Notes under the pieces: model-generated | The model's input: the letters and a program-made list of their open reading frames with translations, nothing else | Databases searched by the model: none | What the model was told of the DNA's origin: nothing | From: an uncultured Mollicutes bacterium | Lineage (GTDB): Bacteria; Bacillota_I; Bacilli_A; ML615J-28; CAG-313 | Assembly: GCA_900538885.1 (NCBI GenBank) | Contig: UQAI01000001.1 | Span: 1 to 64,000 of the forward strand | Reading direction: 5' to 3' | DNA length: 64,000 bases | Translations under genes and position numbers: made by a program | Shown: in pieces, positions 45,220-53,616 of the stretch | Numbering within the stretch: position 1 is the stretch's first letter | How the letters are laid out: each line of letters opens with the position of its first letter

Positions 45220-47049
45220 TTATGCTTTCCTTACATTCTTTAAGAAGCCGTATCTACCTTTGTTTTCTTTTTGAGTGAACTTGTAGATAACAACATCATC
45301 GTTAATTTCTAATTCAGGCAATTCGCTGTATTTTGTGTTTTCAATTATAACGATCTGGTCTGCTGTTTCAAGATTTATTAAATAATCAAAGAATCCTTTT
45401 CTAACGTTATCTGAATCCTCATCTTTATCTTCAGGAACTGATAATCCCTTAAGTGGTGAATCTAAGAACCAGAAGCAGCCTTTGTTGGCACTTTTTTCTT
45501 CTATGTACTTCCTTAAAAGAAGAATAAGCATGGAGTTGGTGAACGCTTTATATCCTTTACCACGTCTGATCTTATTCTTATTGTTAACTATTAAATCTAA
45601 CTTGGTTTCAGTAAAGTCAATAGTACTGATATTTGGGTATTTAACGTCAGTAAAGATTTGAACACCGTTATCAATTACATATTGACCTATGATTGAGAAT
45701 AGAATTTTCTTTGCTTCAAATTTTAGTTTAGGTACATCATCACCTTTTTGGTATTTCTTTAAGTCTTCTTCAAGATCAACGTCATTTGCTCCTAGTTCAT
45801 CAATCGCAGACTTAAGTCGAATATACTCTTCATAACTTTGAATTTTTTTCGCAAGTTCTGTTCTCTTAGGAGTAAGGACTTCATTGATTTTTGTTTTGTT
45901 GATTTCTATTGTTTCTTTATAGACAGCAATTAGATCCCCATCATCATCCAATGTATCTTTTAGCATTGCTGATGTCTCATCTAGTTCATTAAGATTGTTA
46001 ACAACATTTCTTAGTTCGACTTTTGCAGCTTCGATATAAGAAGTAGGGTTTTTTGGAGTCATTTCATGGTCACAGTAAGGGCATTTAGATTTTGTTGTCT
46101 TGTGGCCTATAGAGACTTCATTATTAACGATAAATGTTAATCTATTAATTTCCTTTTGATAGTCACTTTTTAATTCTTCATATTTAGAGAATATTAATTC
46201 ATTTTTTTGTTGTTTCTTTTGAAGAGTCATTAAGTTAAATGATGTAGTGGTATTTTCAGATGTTAAGCGTTCAATCTCATCGTTTAACTTTATAAGACTC
46301 TCATTTAGTTCTTGAATAACAGTTTCTAATGAAGCTAGGTCAATGCCTGATTGCTTTAGTTTATCTTCTAAAACTTCCTTCTTTTTAGACATAGCTATTC
46401 TATGTTCTGAAATGTAGGCGATTACTGCATTTCTTTTTGCTTTTTTGATTTCGTCAGATTCATCTTTTTTTAGATAGTCTTCTAGCGTATTTCCAGTAAG
46501 GAAATATATTAATGCAGCAAGATATGTGGTCTCTCCATTTTGTTGAAGAAGTACGGATTTAGGCTTGTCAGCTTTATCTTCATCAATTAGGAATGTTTTT
46601 TTAATCGTTCTCCAAGAAAATCTTTCTGGATCGCCATCAATATTAGAAGGAATCTTAAGGTCATCCTTTAATCCTAATATCTTAAGCATCAATTTATCTA
46701 TCGTTTTATTATTTTTTTTACCTTCCTTAAGAACATATTCGCCGCTTTCAATTTCAGGATTGTCACAAGAAACTGTGGTTTTAGAAGTGCCTTGTACTCT
46801 GGTTAGTGTGATGTCACCGTATTGAGTTTCAATTATTAGGGTGATGGTATCAAACCCATCTGACTCATCGAATGGAGCATGATCGTCATCGTTTTTAGCA
46901 CCAAGTACATAATCAACGCATTTATAAATACAGGATTTACCAGTATCAGAAGGTCCAGCGATAATGGTTAGTTTATTTCCGAATTCAATTTCTGATGGTT
47001 CAGCATTTGGTCCGGTAGCAATAAGCTTTTTAAGTTTAATAAAACCCAT
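45220..47049 (-). CDS. ABC-3C system ATPase (DUF3732, RecN/SMC-like)
   Basis: 609 aa. Walker A GPSDTGKS at 32-39 opens an ABC head. Two coiled-coil arms flank a zinc-hook CPYC near 322-325, as in Rad50/RecN-like proteins. The second half of the head follows, with FWFLDSPLKGLS near 520 as Walker B and a terminal EN-rich strand (IVIIENTKYS). DUF3732 ATPases are the energy module of ABC-three-component conflict systems, thought to sense invading nucleic acid. The ATPase and its two partners lie in one tight operon. Start ATG is 2 bases after the middle component stop. Confidence 0.85.
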   Translation of the reverse strand: MGFIKLKKLIATGPNAEPSEIEFGNKLTIIAGPSDTGKSCIYKCVDYVLGAKNDDDHAPFDESDGFDTITLIIETQYGDITLTRVQGTSKTTVSCDNPEIESGEYVLKEGKKNNKTIDKLMLKILGLKDDLKIPSNIDGDPERFSWRTIKKTFLIDEDKADKPKSVLLQQNGETTYLAALIYFLTGNTLEDYLKKDESDEIKKAKRNAVIAYISEHRIAMSKKKEVLEDKLKQSGIDLASLETVIQELNESLIKLNDEIERLTSENTTTSFNLMTLQKKQQKNELIFSKYEELKSDYQKEINRLTFIVNNEVSIGHKTTKSKCPYCDHEMTPKNPTSYIEAAKVELRNVVNNLNELDETSAMLKDTLDDDGDLIAVYKETIEINKTKINEVLTPKRTELAKKIQSYEEYIRLKSAIDELGANDVDLEEDLKKYQKGDDVPKLKFEAKKILFSIIGQYVIDNGVQIFTDVKYPNISTIDFTETKLDLIVNNKNKIRRGKGYKAFTNSMLILLLRKYIEEKSANKGCFWFLDSPLKGLSVPEDKDEDSDNVRKGFFDYLINLETADQIVIIENTKYSELPELEINDDVVIYKFTQKENKGRYGFLKNVRKA

Positions 47050-47051
47050 AA

Positions 47052-47489
47052 TTATTTCTTAACTCCTTTCGTTCTATCTTTTAATTTTTGTATCGTAATA
47101 GGCTTCATTTCATCTATGATGTTAGAAGCGAATTTTTTATATTCTATAGAGTAATCATCGTTCATTTCTGACACATATGCCTTACCAGAATCGGTAATTG
47201 CGTATATAAAACCTCTATCTGGATTGTTCGTTACAGTAGCAAGACCTCTGAATAATAGTTCTTTTAGCGAGTTCTTTATAAGCTTGCGCTGTATTGTGAA
47301 CTCGTTAAGTGGAAATGAGCAGACACCGTTTAAGTTTGATTCACCAAATCCATAATGTTCAGCATATATGGCAAAGAAGTCCAGACGCGCTATTTCATCT
47401 TCGTTTAGATAACTTTGTTTATCTAAAATCATAAGAAGGCGCATAGAAACTTCAAATTCAGTATTAAAAAGCTTTGTCATTATAGCCAC
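47052..47489 (-). CDS. ABC-3C middle component
   Basis: 145 aa winged-helix-like protein: FEVSMRLLMILDK, then NEFTIQRKLIKNSLKELLFRGLATV as the recognition part and a beta wing DRGFIYAITDSG. It matches the MC proteins that bridge ATPase and effector in ABC-3C systems. Overlaps the upstream CTD gene by 10 bases. Confidence 0.78.
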   Translation of the reverse strand: MAIMTKLFNTEFEVSMRLLMILDKQSYLNEDEIARLDFFAIYAEHYGFGESNLNGVCSFPLNEFTIQRKLIKNSLKELLFRGLATVTNNPDRGFIYAITDSGKAYVSEMNDDYSIEYKKFASNIIDEMKPITIQKLKDRTKGVKK

Positions 47490-48433
47490 CTTACCTTTCC
47501 GTCATTAACAAGCATGTGGACCATGCCCATTTTCTCTTCAGTTCCTACCATACCATTGCCAGCAGTAGTGAAATAACTTTTTGAAAAGGTAATAACCATC
47601 ACTTTATCCATTGTCTTATTTAATTTTTCATAAGCATCAGGAACCATTGAATTTGTATAAAGTCTTATTGCTTTATAAATCTCGTCTTTCATAGATGAAA
47701 ATTCCTGTTCACCATCGTAGAAGAAATTTCTAACTTGTCTTAGCACCGTTTCAGCACTATAAAAGGCTTCACGATGTATTTGTAATTCCATTTGATAAAC
47801 TGGATGACCATCCAAATCACCTATCGATGATATTGATTCACCAGTCTTTTGCGAGTAAACAGATAATAGTGCAGTTACATATTCACTTTCCATATCGTCG
47901 GGATTATCTGGGACAGTAAGTGCTGGTGGTAGAGTGTATTCAGTTCCACCAATTCTAACTTTATTGCCTGGAAGGAACACAGCTTTTTTAATAGATGTTT
48001 TTCTATTCTTCTCTGAACGCTCTTGAAGTAAATCTGCAAAGACATTAGCTAATTCTTCAGGTAAGTCAATACCTGCAAGAGTGACTCCTTTCTTAGCAAA
48101 GTTATCAATAAGTAAGCCTATGGCTTCATCAGTCAATTCAGCTGCATCATATACATCTTGAAAGTACTCTGATGTTATTTTACTTTTTAAATATCTGGCA
48201 TCCTTAATTGGCATGTCGGTGTCATTTGTTTCATTAAGCAATTTTTCACAGTAGTTTTCAGACTTCATTGTTATGTCATTAAGAATTTTATTATCGATTA
48301 ATGAAATATCTGTAAACCAAGTTATTACATCTTGGTAAATAAGACGTGCACTTAATCTATGTGTTTCAGGATCGACTTGTATTTGGCTGGCAAATGCATT
48401 CTTAATTAAGTTTATAAACTCGTATATTTTCAT
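47480..48433 (-). CDS. ABC-3C CTD protein, probable effector or sensor
   Basis: 317 aa. The last third ends in KMGMVHMLVNDGKVRWL, the GM-x-H-x-L...W ending of ABC-3C C-terminal domains. The N-terminal 200 residues carry no nuclease, protease, TIR or membrane motif that I recognise, so the effector activity, if any, is unknown. ATG at 48433 has AAAGGAAG at a good distance; a GTG at 48442 would be too close. First gene of the operon. Confidence 0.75.
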   Translation of the reverse strand: MKIYEFINLIKNAFASQIQVDPETHRLSARLIYQDVITWFTDISLIDNKILNDITMKSENYCEKLLNETNDTDMPIKDARYLKSKITSEYFQDVYDAAELTDEAIGLLIDNFAKKGVTLAGIDLPEELANVFADLLQERSEKNRKTSIKKAVFLPGNKVRIGGTEYTLPPALTVPDNPDDMESEYVTALLSVYSQKTGESISSIGDLDGHPVYQMELQIHREAFYSAETVLRQVRNFFYDGEQEFSSMKDEIYKAIRLYTNSMVPDAYEKLNKTMDKVMVITFSKSYFTTAGNGMVGTEEKMGMVHMLVNDGKVRWL

Positions 48434-48453
48434 TATTATCACTTCCTTTAGAA

Positions 48454-48476
48454 TCGGACTAAATGGGTTAGTCCGA
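48454..48476 (-). promoter_or_regulatory. palindrome upstream of the ABC-3C operon
   Basis: Perfect 8-bp inverted repeat TCGGACTA/TAGTCCGA with 7 bases between, just upstream of the Shine-Dalgarno of the first gene. Direct ACTCGG repeats lie next to it (48472-48488). It is a candidate operator for one of the island Xre proteins, or an RNA hairpin in the leader. No convincing -35/-10 pair was fixed. Confidence 0.5.
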
Positions 48477-48519
48477 GTACGACCGAGTCAAAAATATGAC
48501 ATTTTATATAATGTAATCG

Positions 48520-48542
48520 TCAAATCGTGTAAGGCAATTAGC
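48520..48542 (-). repeat. inverted copy of the TTACACGATTTG repeat, right end of the island
   Basis: On the minus strand: GCTAA-N5-TTACACGATTTGA, matching the left copies GCTAA-N4/5-TTTACACGATTTG. Together the two sites bracket about 9.9 kb containing all hsd and ABC-3C genes. Confidence 0.6.
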
Positions 48543-48760
48543 AGCGCAGCTAACGCCATTATTCCTTTTGATAATTATACCAAATTCCAGGCATTTTTGC
48601 AAACCAAACAAGCTGCAAACTATGGCTGGTCTCAAATTAAAAGTTTGTGATGAGTATATTTCTTATCGTGTTAAGTAAGTTGACATAGCAGAAGATATCG
48701 CTGCGTCCCACATGTCACTTATGATACACACAATATCTGCAGAAAACTGTGGGAGTGGAC

Positions 48761-48882
48761 TGCAACATCGAAACGGAAGTTCTAGTTTAGGACTGCCTAT
48801 CTTTTGTTGCACCCAAAATTCGGTTAGCTCTGCATGAAGGACCTCCGTTTCGCTAAAGAAATTTAACATTCGGAGGTTTTTT
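48761..48882 (+). ncRNA. structured leader with mutually exclusive hairpins, phage early operon
   Basis: Segment 48841-48852 can pair upstream (CGAAACGGA 48769-48777 with TCCGTTTCG 48844-48852) or downstream (ACCTCCG 48841-48847 with CGGAGGT 48871-48877, then T6). The downstream hairpin both resembles a terminator and hides the CGGAGG ribosome site of the next gene; the pairings share 48844-48847 and cannot coexist. A further GCAAC/GTTGC pair (48762-48766 with 48806-48810) may support the upstream form. The ligand or trigger is unknown. The rest of the gap from 48543 shows nothing codable. Confidence 0.5.
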
Positions 48883-48883
48883 A

Positions 48884-49543
48884 ATGAGATTACTTAAGAC
48901 GCCTGCAAACAAGAGATTCAGGCAAGAAGAAGATGGTACTAAGACACCAATATTCACTATCTATTTTGATAACGGTGACAAGGTCATCTACGAGCCAGGT
49001 AAGGCTACCACAGTTTATGCCAAAGGTGGTAGCTGGGTTCAAATCGAAGAAGGCATAACAGAACTAACAATCAAGCAACTCTACAACGATGAAGACAATG
49101 AGATTAAACAAAACATAAGGGATTCACATTGTGAAACTGCTGGTATGGAAAAAGAAAGACAAGCTAAAAGAGCAGAATGGGCTAAGGCGCATCCTGATGC
49201 TGATGACAGCGAAAATCCATACAACGCTACTCATAAGCTAGTCAGCTTGGACTACCAACCATCTGAAGATTTCGATTCAGATCATTCAGAGCTAGAGCTT
49301 GAAATAGCCAAGAAGCAACAAGACGAAGAGGATAGTGGCGATGATGAAAGAGATCAATACATAGAAATGATACGCGCATACGTAGCCACATTGCCTAAGA
49401 GTCAACAAGAGCTATATCAACTTTATTACATAGAAGGCTTAAGCCAAACGCAAATCTGTGAAAAGTTGCATCTATCGAAAAGCACCGTATCAGAACGCTG
49501 CAAGACGCTAGAACAAAAACTTTTCAAAAAATTTAAGAAATAA
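48884..49543 (+). CDS. phage sigma-factor-like protein
   Basis: 219 aa. Residues about 155-215 form a sigma-70 region 4-type helix-turn-helix (LYYIEGLSQTQICEKLHLSKSTVSERCKTL). The N-terminal part is acidic and unrelated to known sigma domains. It may act as a transcription factor for phage genes. The SD is CGGAGG inside a hairpin. The codon mix is clearly richer in G and C than in host genes, as in the following genes up to about 55.6 kb. Confidence 0.75.
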   Translation: MRLLKTPANKRFRQEEDGTKTPIFTIYFDNGDKVIYEPGKATTVYAKGGSWVQIEEGITELTIKQLYNDEDNEIKQNIRDSHCETAGMEKERQAKRAEWAKAHPDADDSENPYNATHKLVSLDYQPSEDFDSDHSELELEIAKKQQDEEDSGDDERDQYIEMIRAYVATLPKSQQELYQLYYIEGLSQTQICEKLHLSKSTVSERCKTLEQKLFKKFKK

Positions 49544-49630
49544 AAATAAAACCCCGAACTTTTGGTGCAGAAGTCGGTCCTAAGACTTGAGGAAGTAAAG
49601 ATCCTCGAAAATCAATAGGAGGTAACGCTT
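49544..49630. other. small structured spacer with inverted partner of the leader
   Basis: CCGAACTTTTGGTGCA (49554-49569) is the reverse complement of TGCACCCAAAATTCGG (48808-48823) at 14 of 16 positions, so the sigma-like gene is bracketed by inverted repeats. Two small hairpins follow: AAGTC/GACTT (49571-49588) and GAGGA/TCCTC (49589-49606). Confidence 0.45.
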
Positions 49631-49840
49631 ATGTTAAACAAACACAAAGTTCGCATCAACATAGCGAACAGCAGTGGCGTTAATGCCCAGGTGCTTGAAA
49701 GCGTAACAGAGTGTATCCCTAAGAAACTATTCAATAAATGGTTCGGTGATAAGAAGCGAAAAGTCCTAATCATCGCACCTGCTGAGTCAGTGGCTGAAGT
49801 GGAAATACATGAAGTTAAAGCCGATAAGCAAGGAGGGTAG
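49631..49840 (+). CDS. small phage protein of unknown function
   Basis: 69 aa, basic first half and hydrophobic strand VLIIAPA. AGGAGGT precedes ATG and the nuclease gene begins 3 bases after its stop, which supports a real gene. Family not recognised. Confidence 0.65.
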   Translation: MLNKHKVRINIANSSGVNAQVLESVTECIPKKLFNKWFGDKKRKVLIIAPAESVAEVEIHEVKADKQGG

Positions 49841-49843
49841 AAC

Positions 49844-50590
49844 ATGCCACCATCATTACATTGTTTACTAACGGCTAGTGGTAGCAAGGTCTGGTTGTAT
49901 GAATGTAAGGCCATGCCAAACCTATGCAGAGGTTTACCGAGTGAAACATCAGAAGCTGCTGAAATGGGTTCTGAATGCCACTTATACAGTGAATCTCTAA
50001 TAAGGGAAGCATTGCACATCATTGATTATGACGAGCCTATAAGAAGCCCGGCCGAAGTAAAGAAGACATTAAAGTACTACAGCCCAGAGCTAGTAGCCAT
50101 AGCACAAGAGTACGTTAACAAGATCATCGAGGTTGTTAATTACGAAACCAAGAGAACTGGTAATAAACCTCTAGTGCTATTAGAGCAGCGACTTGAAATG
50201 GACTACGCTCCCGATAGCTTTGGAACCCTTGACTTTGGCTGCATCTCATCTGATGGGATGAACCTTACGATTGGAGACCTAAAAGCGGGAAGGATGTCCG
50301 TAAGTAAAGATACGCCTCAAACCAAAATTTATGCTCTTACGGCTTACAAACTTTACTCAAAAGTGTATCCGATAAGATTCATTAGAATCTTTATCTGTCA
50401 GCCAAGAGCAGGTGGCATAAAGGAGCTTGTCCTAACACCTGAAGAGTTACTTACCTTTGAAAGGGAAGTATTGATACCAGGAGCTAAGGCTGCACTGGAA
50501 GCCACAGAAGATGATGCTACACCATGCGATTACTGCAAGTGGTGCTTAGCTGCCAAATACGGCAAATGTAAAAAATACAAAGGAGAATAA
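49844..50590 (+). CDS. phage PD-(D/E)XK exonuclease, Cas4/RecB-like (DUF2800)
   Basis: 248 aa. Catalytic core: Glu/Asp in GTLDFG (D130) and IGDLKAG (D145, K147), then QTKIYALTAYKL. The C-terminal cysteines 228, 231, 234 and 242 would hold an iron-sulphur cluster as in Cas4 and AddB nucleases. With the ATPase and SSB-like proteins next to it, it forms a phage recombination set. GGAGGG before ATG. Confidence 0.85.
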   Translation: MPPSLHCLLTASGSKVWLYECKAMPNLCRGLPSETSEAAEMGSECHLYSESLIREALHIIDYDEPIRSPAEVKKTLKYYSPELVAIAQEYVNKIIEVVNYETKRTGNKPLVLLEQRLEMDYAPDSFGTLDFGCISSDGMNLTIGDLKAGRMSVSKDTPQTKIYALTAYKLYSKVYPIRFIRIFICQPRAGGIKELVLTPEELLTFEREVLIPGAKAALEATEDDATPCDYCKWCLAAKYGKCKKYKGE

Positions 50591-50592
50591 AA

Positions 50593-51558
50593 ATGTTAAA
50601 TATCAGTGAAGGTGTTAAGAAGACACCACTTAAAGTAGTAATTTACGGTCCCGAATCAATCGGTAAGACCACATTAGCATCTCAATTTCCATACGCATTA
50701 ATCGTGGATGTTGAGAACGGTAGTAATTCACTAAACGTTAGACGTATCCGCTGCGATAAGTCGTGGGAAGAGTTACTTGAAACATTAAAGGAAATCGTAG
50801 CTACACCAAATGTGTGTAAGACAGTGGTAGTTGATACTGCTGACTGGGCTGAATACCTATGTTCCAAGTATGTCTGTGAGAAGTTCAAGAAACAAAACAT
50901 AGACGACTTTGGCTATGGCAAGGGATACACATACCTAACAGAAGAGTTCAAGAAGCTTCTTGATGTGTTAGATGAAGCAATCGACGCAGGAATCAATGTT
51001 GTTGTTACAGCACACGCTAAGCCTCGTAAGTTCGAGTTACCTGAAGAGATGGGTGCATTCGATAGATATGAGCTTAAGCTAACCAAGAACACAGCACCAA
51101 TCGTTAAGGAATGGTGTGATGCATTGCTATTCTGTAACTTCAAGACTTATGTCATCACAGATGAAGCAAATAAGAAGAAGGCTCAAGGCTCTAGAAGAAC
51201 TATCTATACGACTCACAGCGCTGTCTATGACGCAAAGAATAGACACAACCTTCCAGAAGAAATGGATATGACATTCGATAACCTTAAACCATTATTCGAA
51301 GAAGTAAAGACTGCAGCACCAGCTGAAGCAGCACCTGCTCCTATCAATGAAAAGAGAGCGATGATCGTCAATTTAGAGAAGATGATTGCTGAAGCAGGTA
51401 TCACAACCGATGAACTTCAAGAAGTAGTAGCCTCACGTGGCCACTATGGAAAAGAAGTGGAAATTGCAGCTTATTCAGATGATTTCATTGCACGTTGGGT
51501 AATGCCTAACTGGAGCAAGATCGTAGCAACAATCAATAAGACAAAGGCAGGTAATTAA
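50593..51558 (+). CDS. phage RecA-fold ATPase, Sak4-like
   Basis: 321 aa. Walker A GPESIGKTT at 19-27; Walker B region KTVVVDTADW near 75-84; VVVTAHAK as strand 4. Sak4-type ATPases help single-strand annealing or strand exchange with an SSB. The C-terminal about 70 residues are a separate alanine-rich tail and small helical domain. Starts 2 bases after the nuclease and ends 1 base before DUF669. Confidence 0.82.
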   Translation: MLNISEGVKKTPLKVVIYGPESIGKTTLASQFPYALIVDVENGSNSLNVRRIRCDKSWEELLETLKEIVATPNVCKTVVVDTADWAEYLCSKYVCEKFKKQNIDDFGYGKGYTYLTEEFKKLLDVLDEAIDAGINVVVTAHAKPRKFELPEEMGAFDRYELKLTKNTAPIVKEWCDALLFCNFKTYVITDEANKKKAQGSRRTIYTTHSAVYDAKNRHNLPEEMDMTFDNLKPLFEEVKTAAPAEAAPAPINEKRAMIVNLEKMIAEAGITTDELQEVVASRGHYGKEVEIAAYSDDFIARWVMPNWSKIVATINKTKAGN

Positions 51559-51559
51559 T

Positions 51560-52015
51560 ATGGAATACAACAACAATAATGAGACTTTCTCATTTGATTC
51601 AGTAATTGAAAATGAAGGTGACTCTTTTGTTATCTTACCAGAAGGTGACTACATGTTCGTGGTTAAGGACTTCCAACGTGGTAACTTTCCAGGTAGTAAC
51701 AAGATACCACCTTGCCTAAAGGCAATGATTACAGTTGAGGTAATAACTGAAGCTGGCAAGGCAACAGTTAAGTTTGACCTTATGCTAGCGAAGATCATGG
51801 AATGGAAGCTATGCGCATTCTTCCGTTCAATCGGACAAAAGAAGCATGGTGAGCCATTAAAGCCTAACTGGGCTAAAGTAGTAGGTTCTATTGGTAAAGC
51901 CCACTTCAAGCAAAGAGAATGGACTAATGACAAGGGCGAAACAAAGGTAGCTAATGACTTAGATTACTTCATTGACTTCAACCCTGTCGATGATGATCCA
52001 GATCTTCCTTTCTAA
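51560..52015 (+). CDS. DUF669 protein, SSB-like
   Basis: 151 aa. DUF669 proteins have an OB-like fold and travel with Sak4 ATPases. The chain ends in DDDPDLPF, a near match to the acidic DDDIPF tip by which SSB recruits partners. Probably coats phage single-stranded DNA. Confidence 0.8.
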   Translation: MEYNNNNETFSFDSVIENEGDSFVILPEGDYMFVVKDFQRGNFPGSNKIPPCLKAMITVEVITEAGKATVKFDLMLAKIMEWKLCAFFRSIGQKKHGEPLKPNWAKVVGSIGKAHFKQREWTNDKGETKVANDLDYFIDFNPVDDDPDLPF

Positions 52016-52027
52016 GAGGTGAGCATC

Positions 52028-53605
52028 ATGGAACTAAGACCATATCAAACAGAAGCTGTTAGTTCCATCCTTTCAACATGGGAAAGTGGAGTCGATAAGG
52101 CTCTACTTTCTGTGTTCACAGGAGGAGGCAAGACTATCATCTTCGCTAAAGTCATTGAGAACAGAATAGCTGATGGTTCACACACATTGGTGCTAGCCCA
52201 CAGAGAGGAATTACTATCACAAGCCAGCGACAAGATCAACTTCGTCACAGGATTAGATACAGCACTAGAGAAGGCTGAATCAACAGCAGTAGGCAGCGGT
52301 AAGAATATCGTTGTCGCATCAGTTCAAACATTATCCAACGATAAGAGATTAAGCAAGTATCCACGTGATTACTTCTCAACAATCATCATAGATGAAGCTC
52401 ATCACACACTTGCTGACTCATACATGAAAATCCTTAAGTATTTCGATTGCGCTAAGGTGCTAGGCGTAACTGCGACAATCGATAGAGGTGATAAGAGAAA
52501 CCTTTCTGAATATTACGAAACAATCGCATATGAAATCAATATGCGTAGAGGTATTAAAGAAGGGTATCTTGTACCAATCAAGGCTCAAATGATCCCGCTT
52601 GAATTAGATATCTCCAATGTATCTATCTCAAAAGGTGATTATGCGTTAGGCGAAGTAGGAAATGCGCTAGAGCCATACCTTAACCAAATAGCACTTGAAA
52701 TGGTGAAATACTGCAAGGGCAGAAAGACAGTGGTGTTCCTACCTTTGGTTAAGATCTCACAAGACTTCTGCGAGCTATTGAACCTTCATGGATTAAATGC
52801 CGTAGAGGTGAATGGCAACTCCAAAGACAGAGAGAAGATTCTAAAGCAATTTCACGATGGGGAATACGATGTGTTATGTAACTCAATGCTCTTGACTGAG
52901 GGTTGGGATGAGCCAGCAGTCGATTGCATCGTTGTACTAAGACCTACTAAGGTTCGTGGTCTTTATCAACAAATGGTTGGAAGAGGCACCCGCCTTTGTG
53001 AAGGTAAGAAGGACCTATTATTACTAGATTTCCTATGGATGACGCAAAAGCATGACCTTTGCCACCCATCAAGCTTAATATGCGAGTCAGACAACCTAGC
53101 AGATAGAGTGCTAGAGAAGATAACAAACACAGCTGGCGAAGTGGATATCCTTGAAGCTGAAGACGACGCTAAACGCGACGTAATCAAAGAAAAAGAAGAA
53201 GCTTTAAAACGAGAACTTGAAGAAAACAAGAAGAAGGCACGTAAGATGGTTGATCCAATTGAATACGGCTTATCAATCAATGATGAAGATTTAGTCGATT
53301 ATGAGCCAACTATGTTATGGGAACAAGCTCCAGCATCTCAAAAGCAATTAGAAGCCTTAGAGAAGTGGGGTATCGATACATCAGGCATTACTTGTGCTGG
53401 TTTAGCTTCAACTATTCTTGACCGCTTATTCAGCAGAAAGAATCTAGGTTTAGCTACACCTAAGCAAATAAGAGCATTAGAGAAGTATGGTTTCTATCAC
53501 GTTGGTGAATGGAGCTTTGATGCTGCTAGCAAGATGATAAACCTTATAGCTGGCAACAACTGGAAGACACCATATTGGATTGACGTTAAATCATACAGAC
53601 CATAG
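52028..53605 (+). CDS. phage DEAD/DEAH superfamily 2 helicase
   Basis: 525 aa. Walker A FTGGGKTIIFA near 30-40, IIDEAHHTL near 122-130, VTATIDRGD (motif III) near 148, and QQMVGRGTRLCEG (motif VI) near 318-330. The C-terminal third is charged and contains two KQ-x2-ALEKWG/KYG repeats near 435-490, a module seen in phage helicases. ATG at 52028 follows AGAGGTG; the GTG at 52019 is less suitable. Confidence 0.88.
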   Translation: MELRPYQTEAVSSILSTWESGVDKALLSVFTGGGKTIIFAKVIENRIADGSHTLVLAHREELLSQASDKINFVTGLDTALEKAESTAVGSGKNIVVASVQTLSNDKRLSKYPRDYFSTIIIDEAHHTLADSYMKILKYFDCAKVLGVTATIDRGDKRNLSEYYETIAYEINMRRGIKEGYLVPIKAQMIPLELDISNVSISKGDYALGEVGNALEPYLNQIALEMVKYCKGRKTVVFLPLVKISQDFCELLNLHGLNAVEVNGNSKDREKILKQFHDGEYDVLCNSMLLTEGWDEPAVDCIVVLRPTKVRGLYQQMVGRGTRLCEGKKDLLLLDFLWMTQKHDLCHPSSLICESDNLADRVLEKITNTAGEVDILEAEDDAKRDVIKEKEEALKRELEENKKKARKMVDPIEYGLSINDEDLVDYEPTMLWEQAPASQKQLEALEKWGIDTSGITCAGLASTILDRLFSRKNLGLATPKQIRALEKYGFYHVGEWSFDAASKMINLIAGNNWKTPYWIDVKSYRP

Positions 53606-53616
53606 GAGGATTGCCA

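Noticed and set aside
49612..50022. 136-codon minus-strand frame in the phage early genes
   Set aside because: Opposes two well-supported genes and lacks a start signal.
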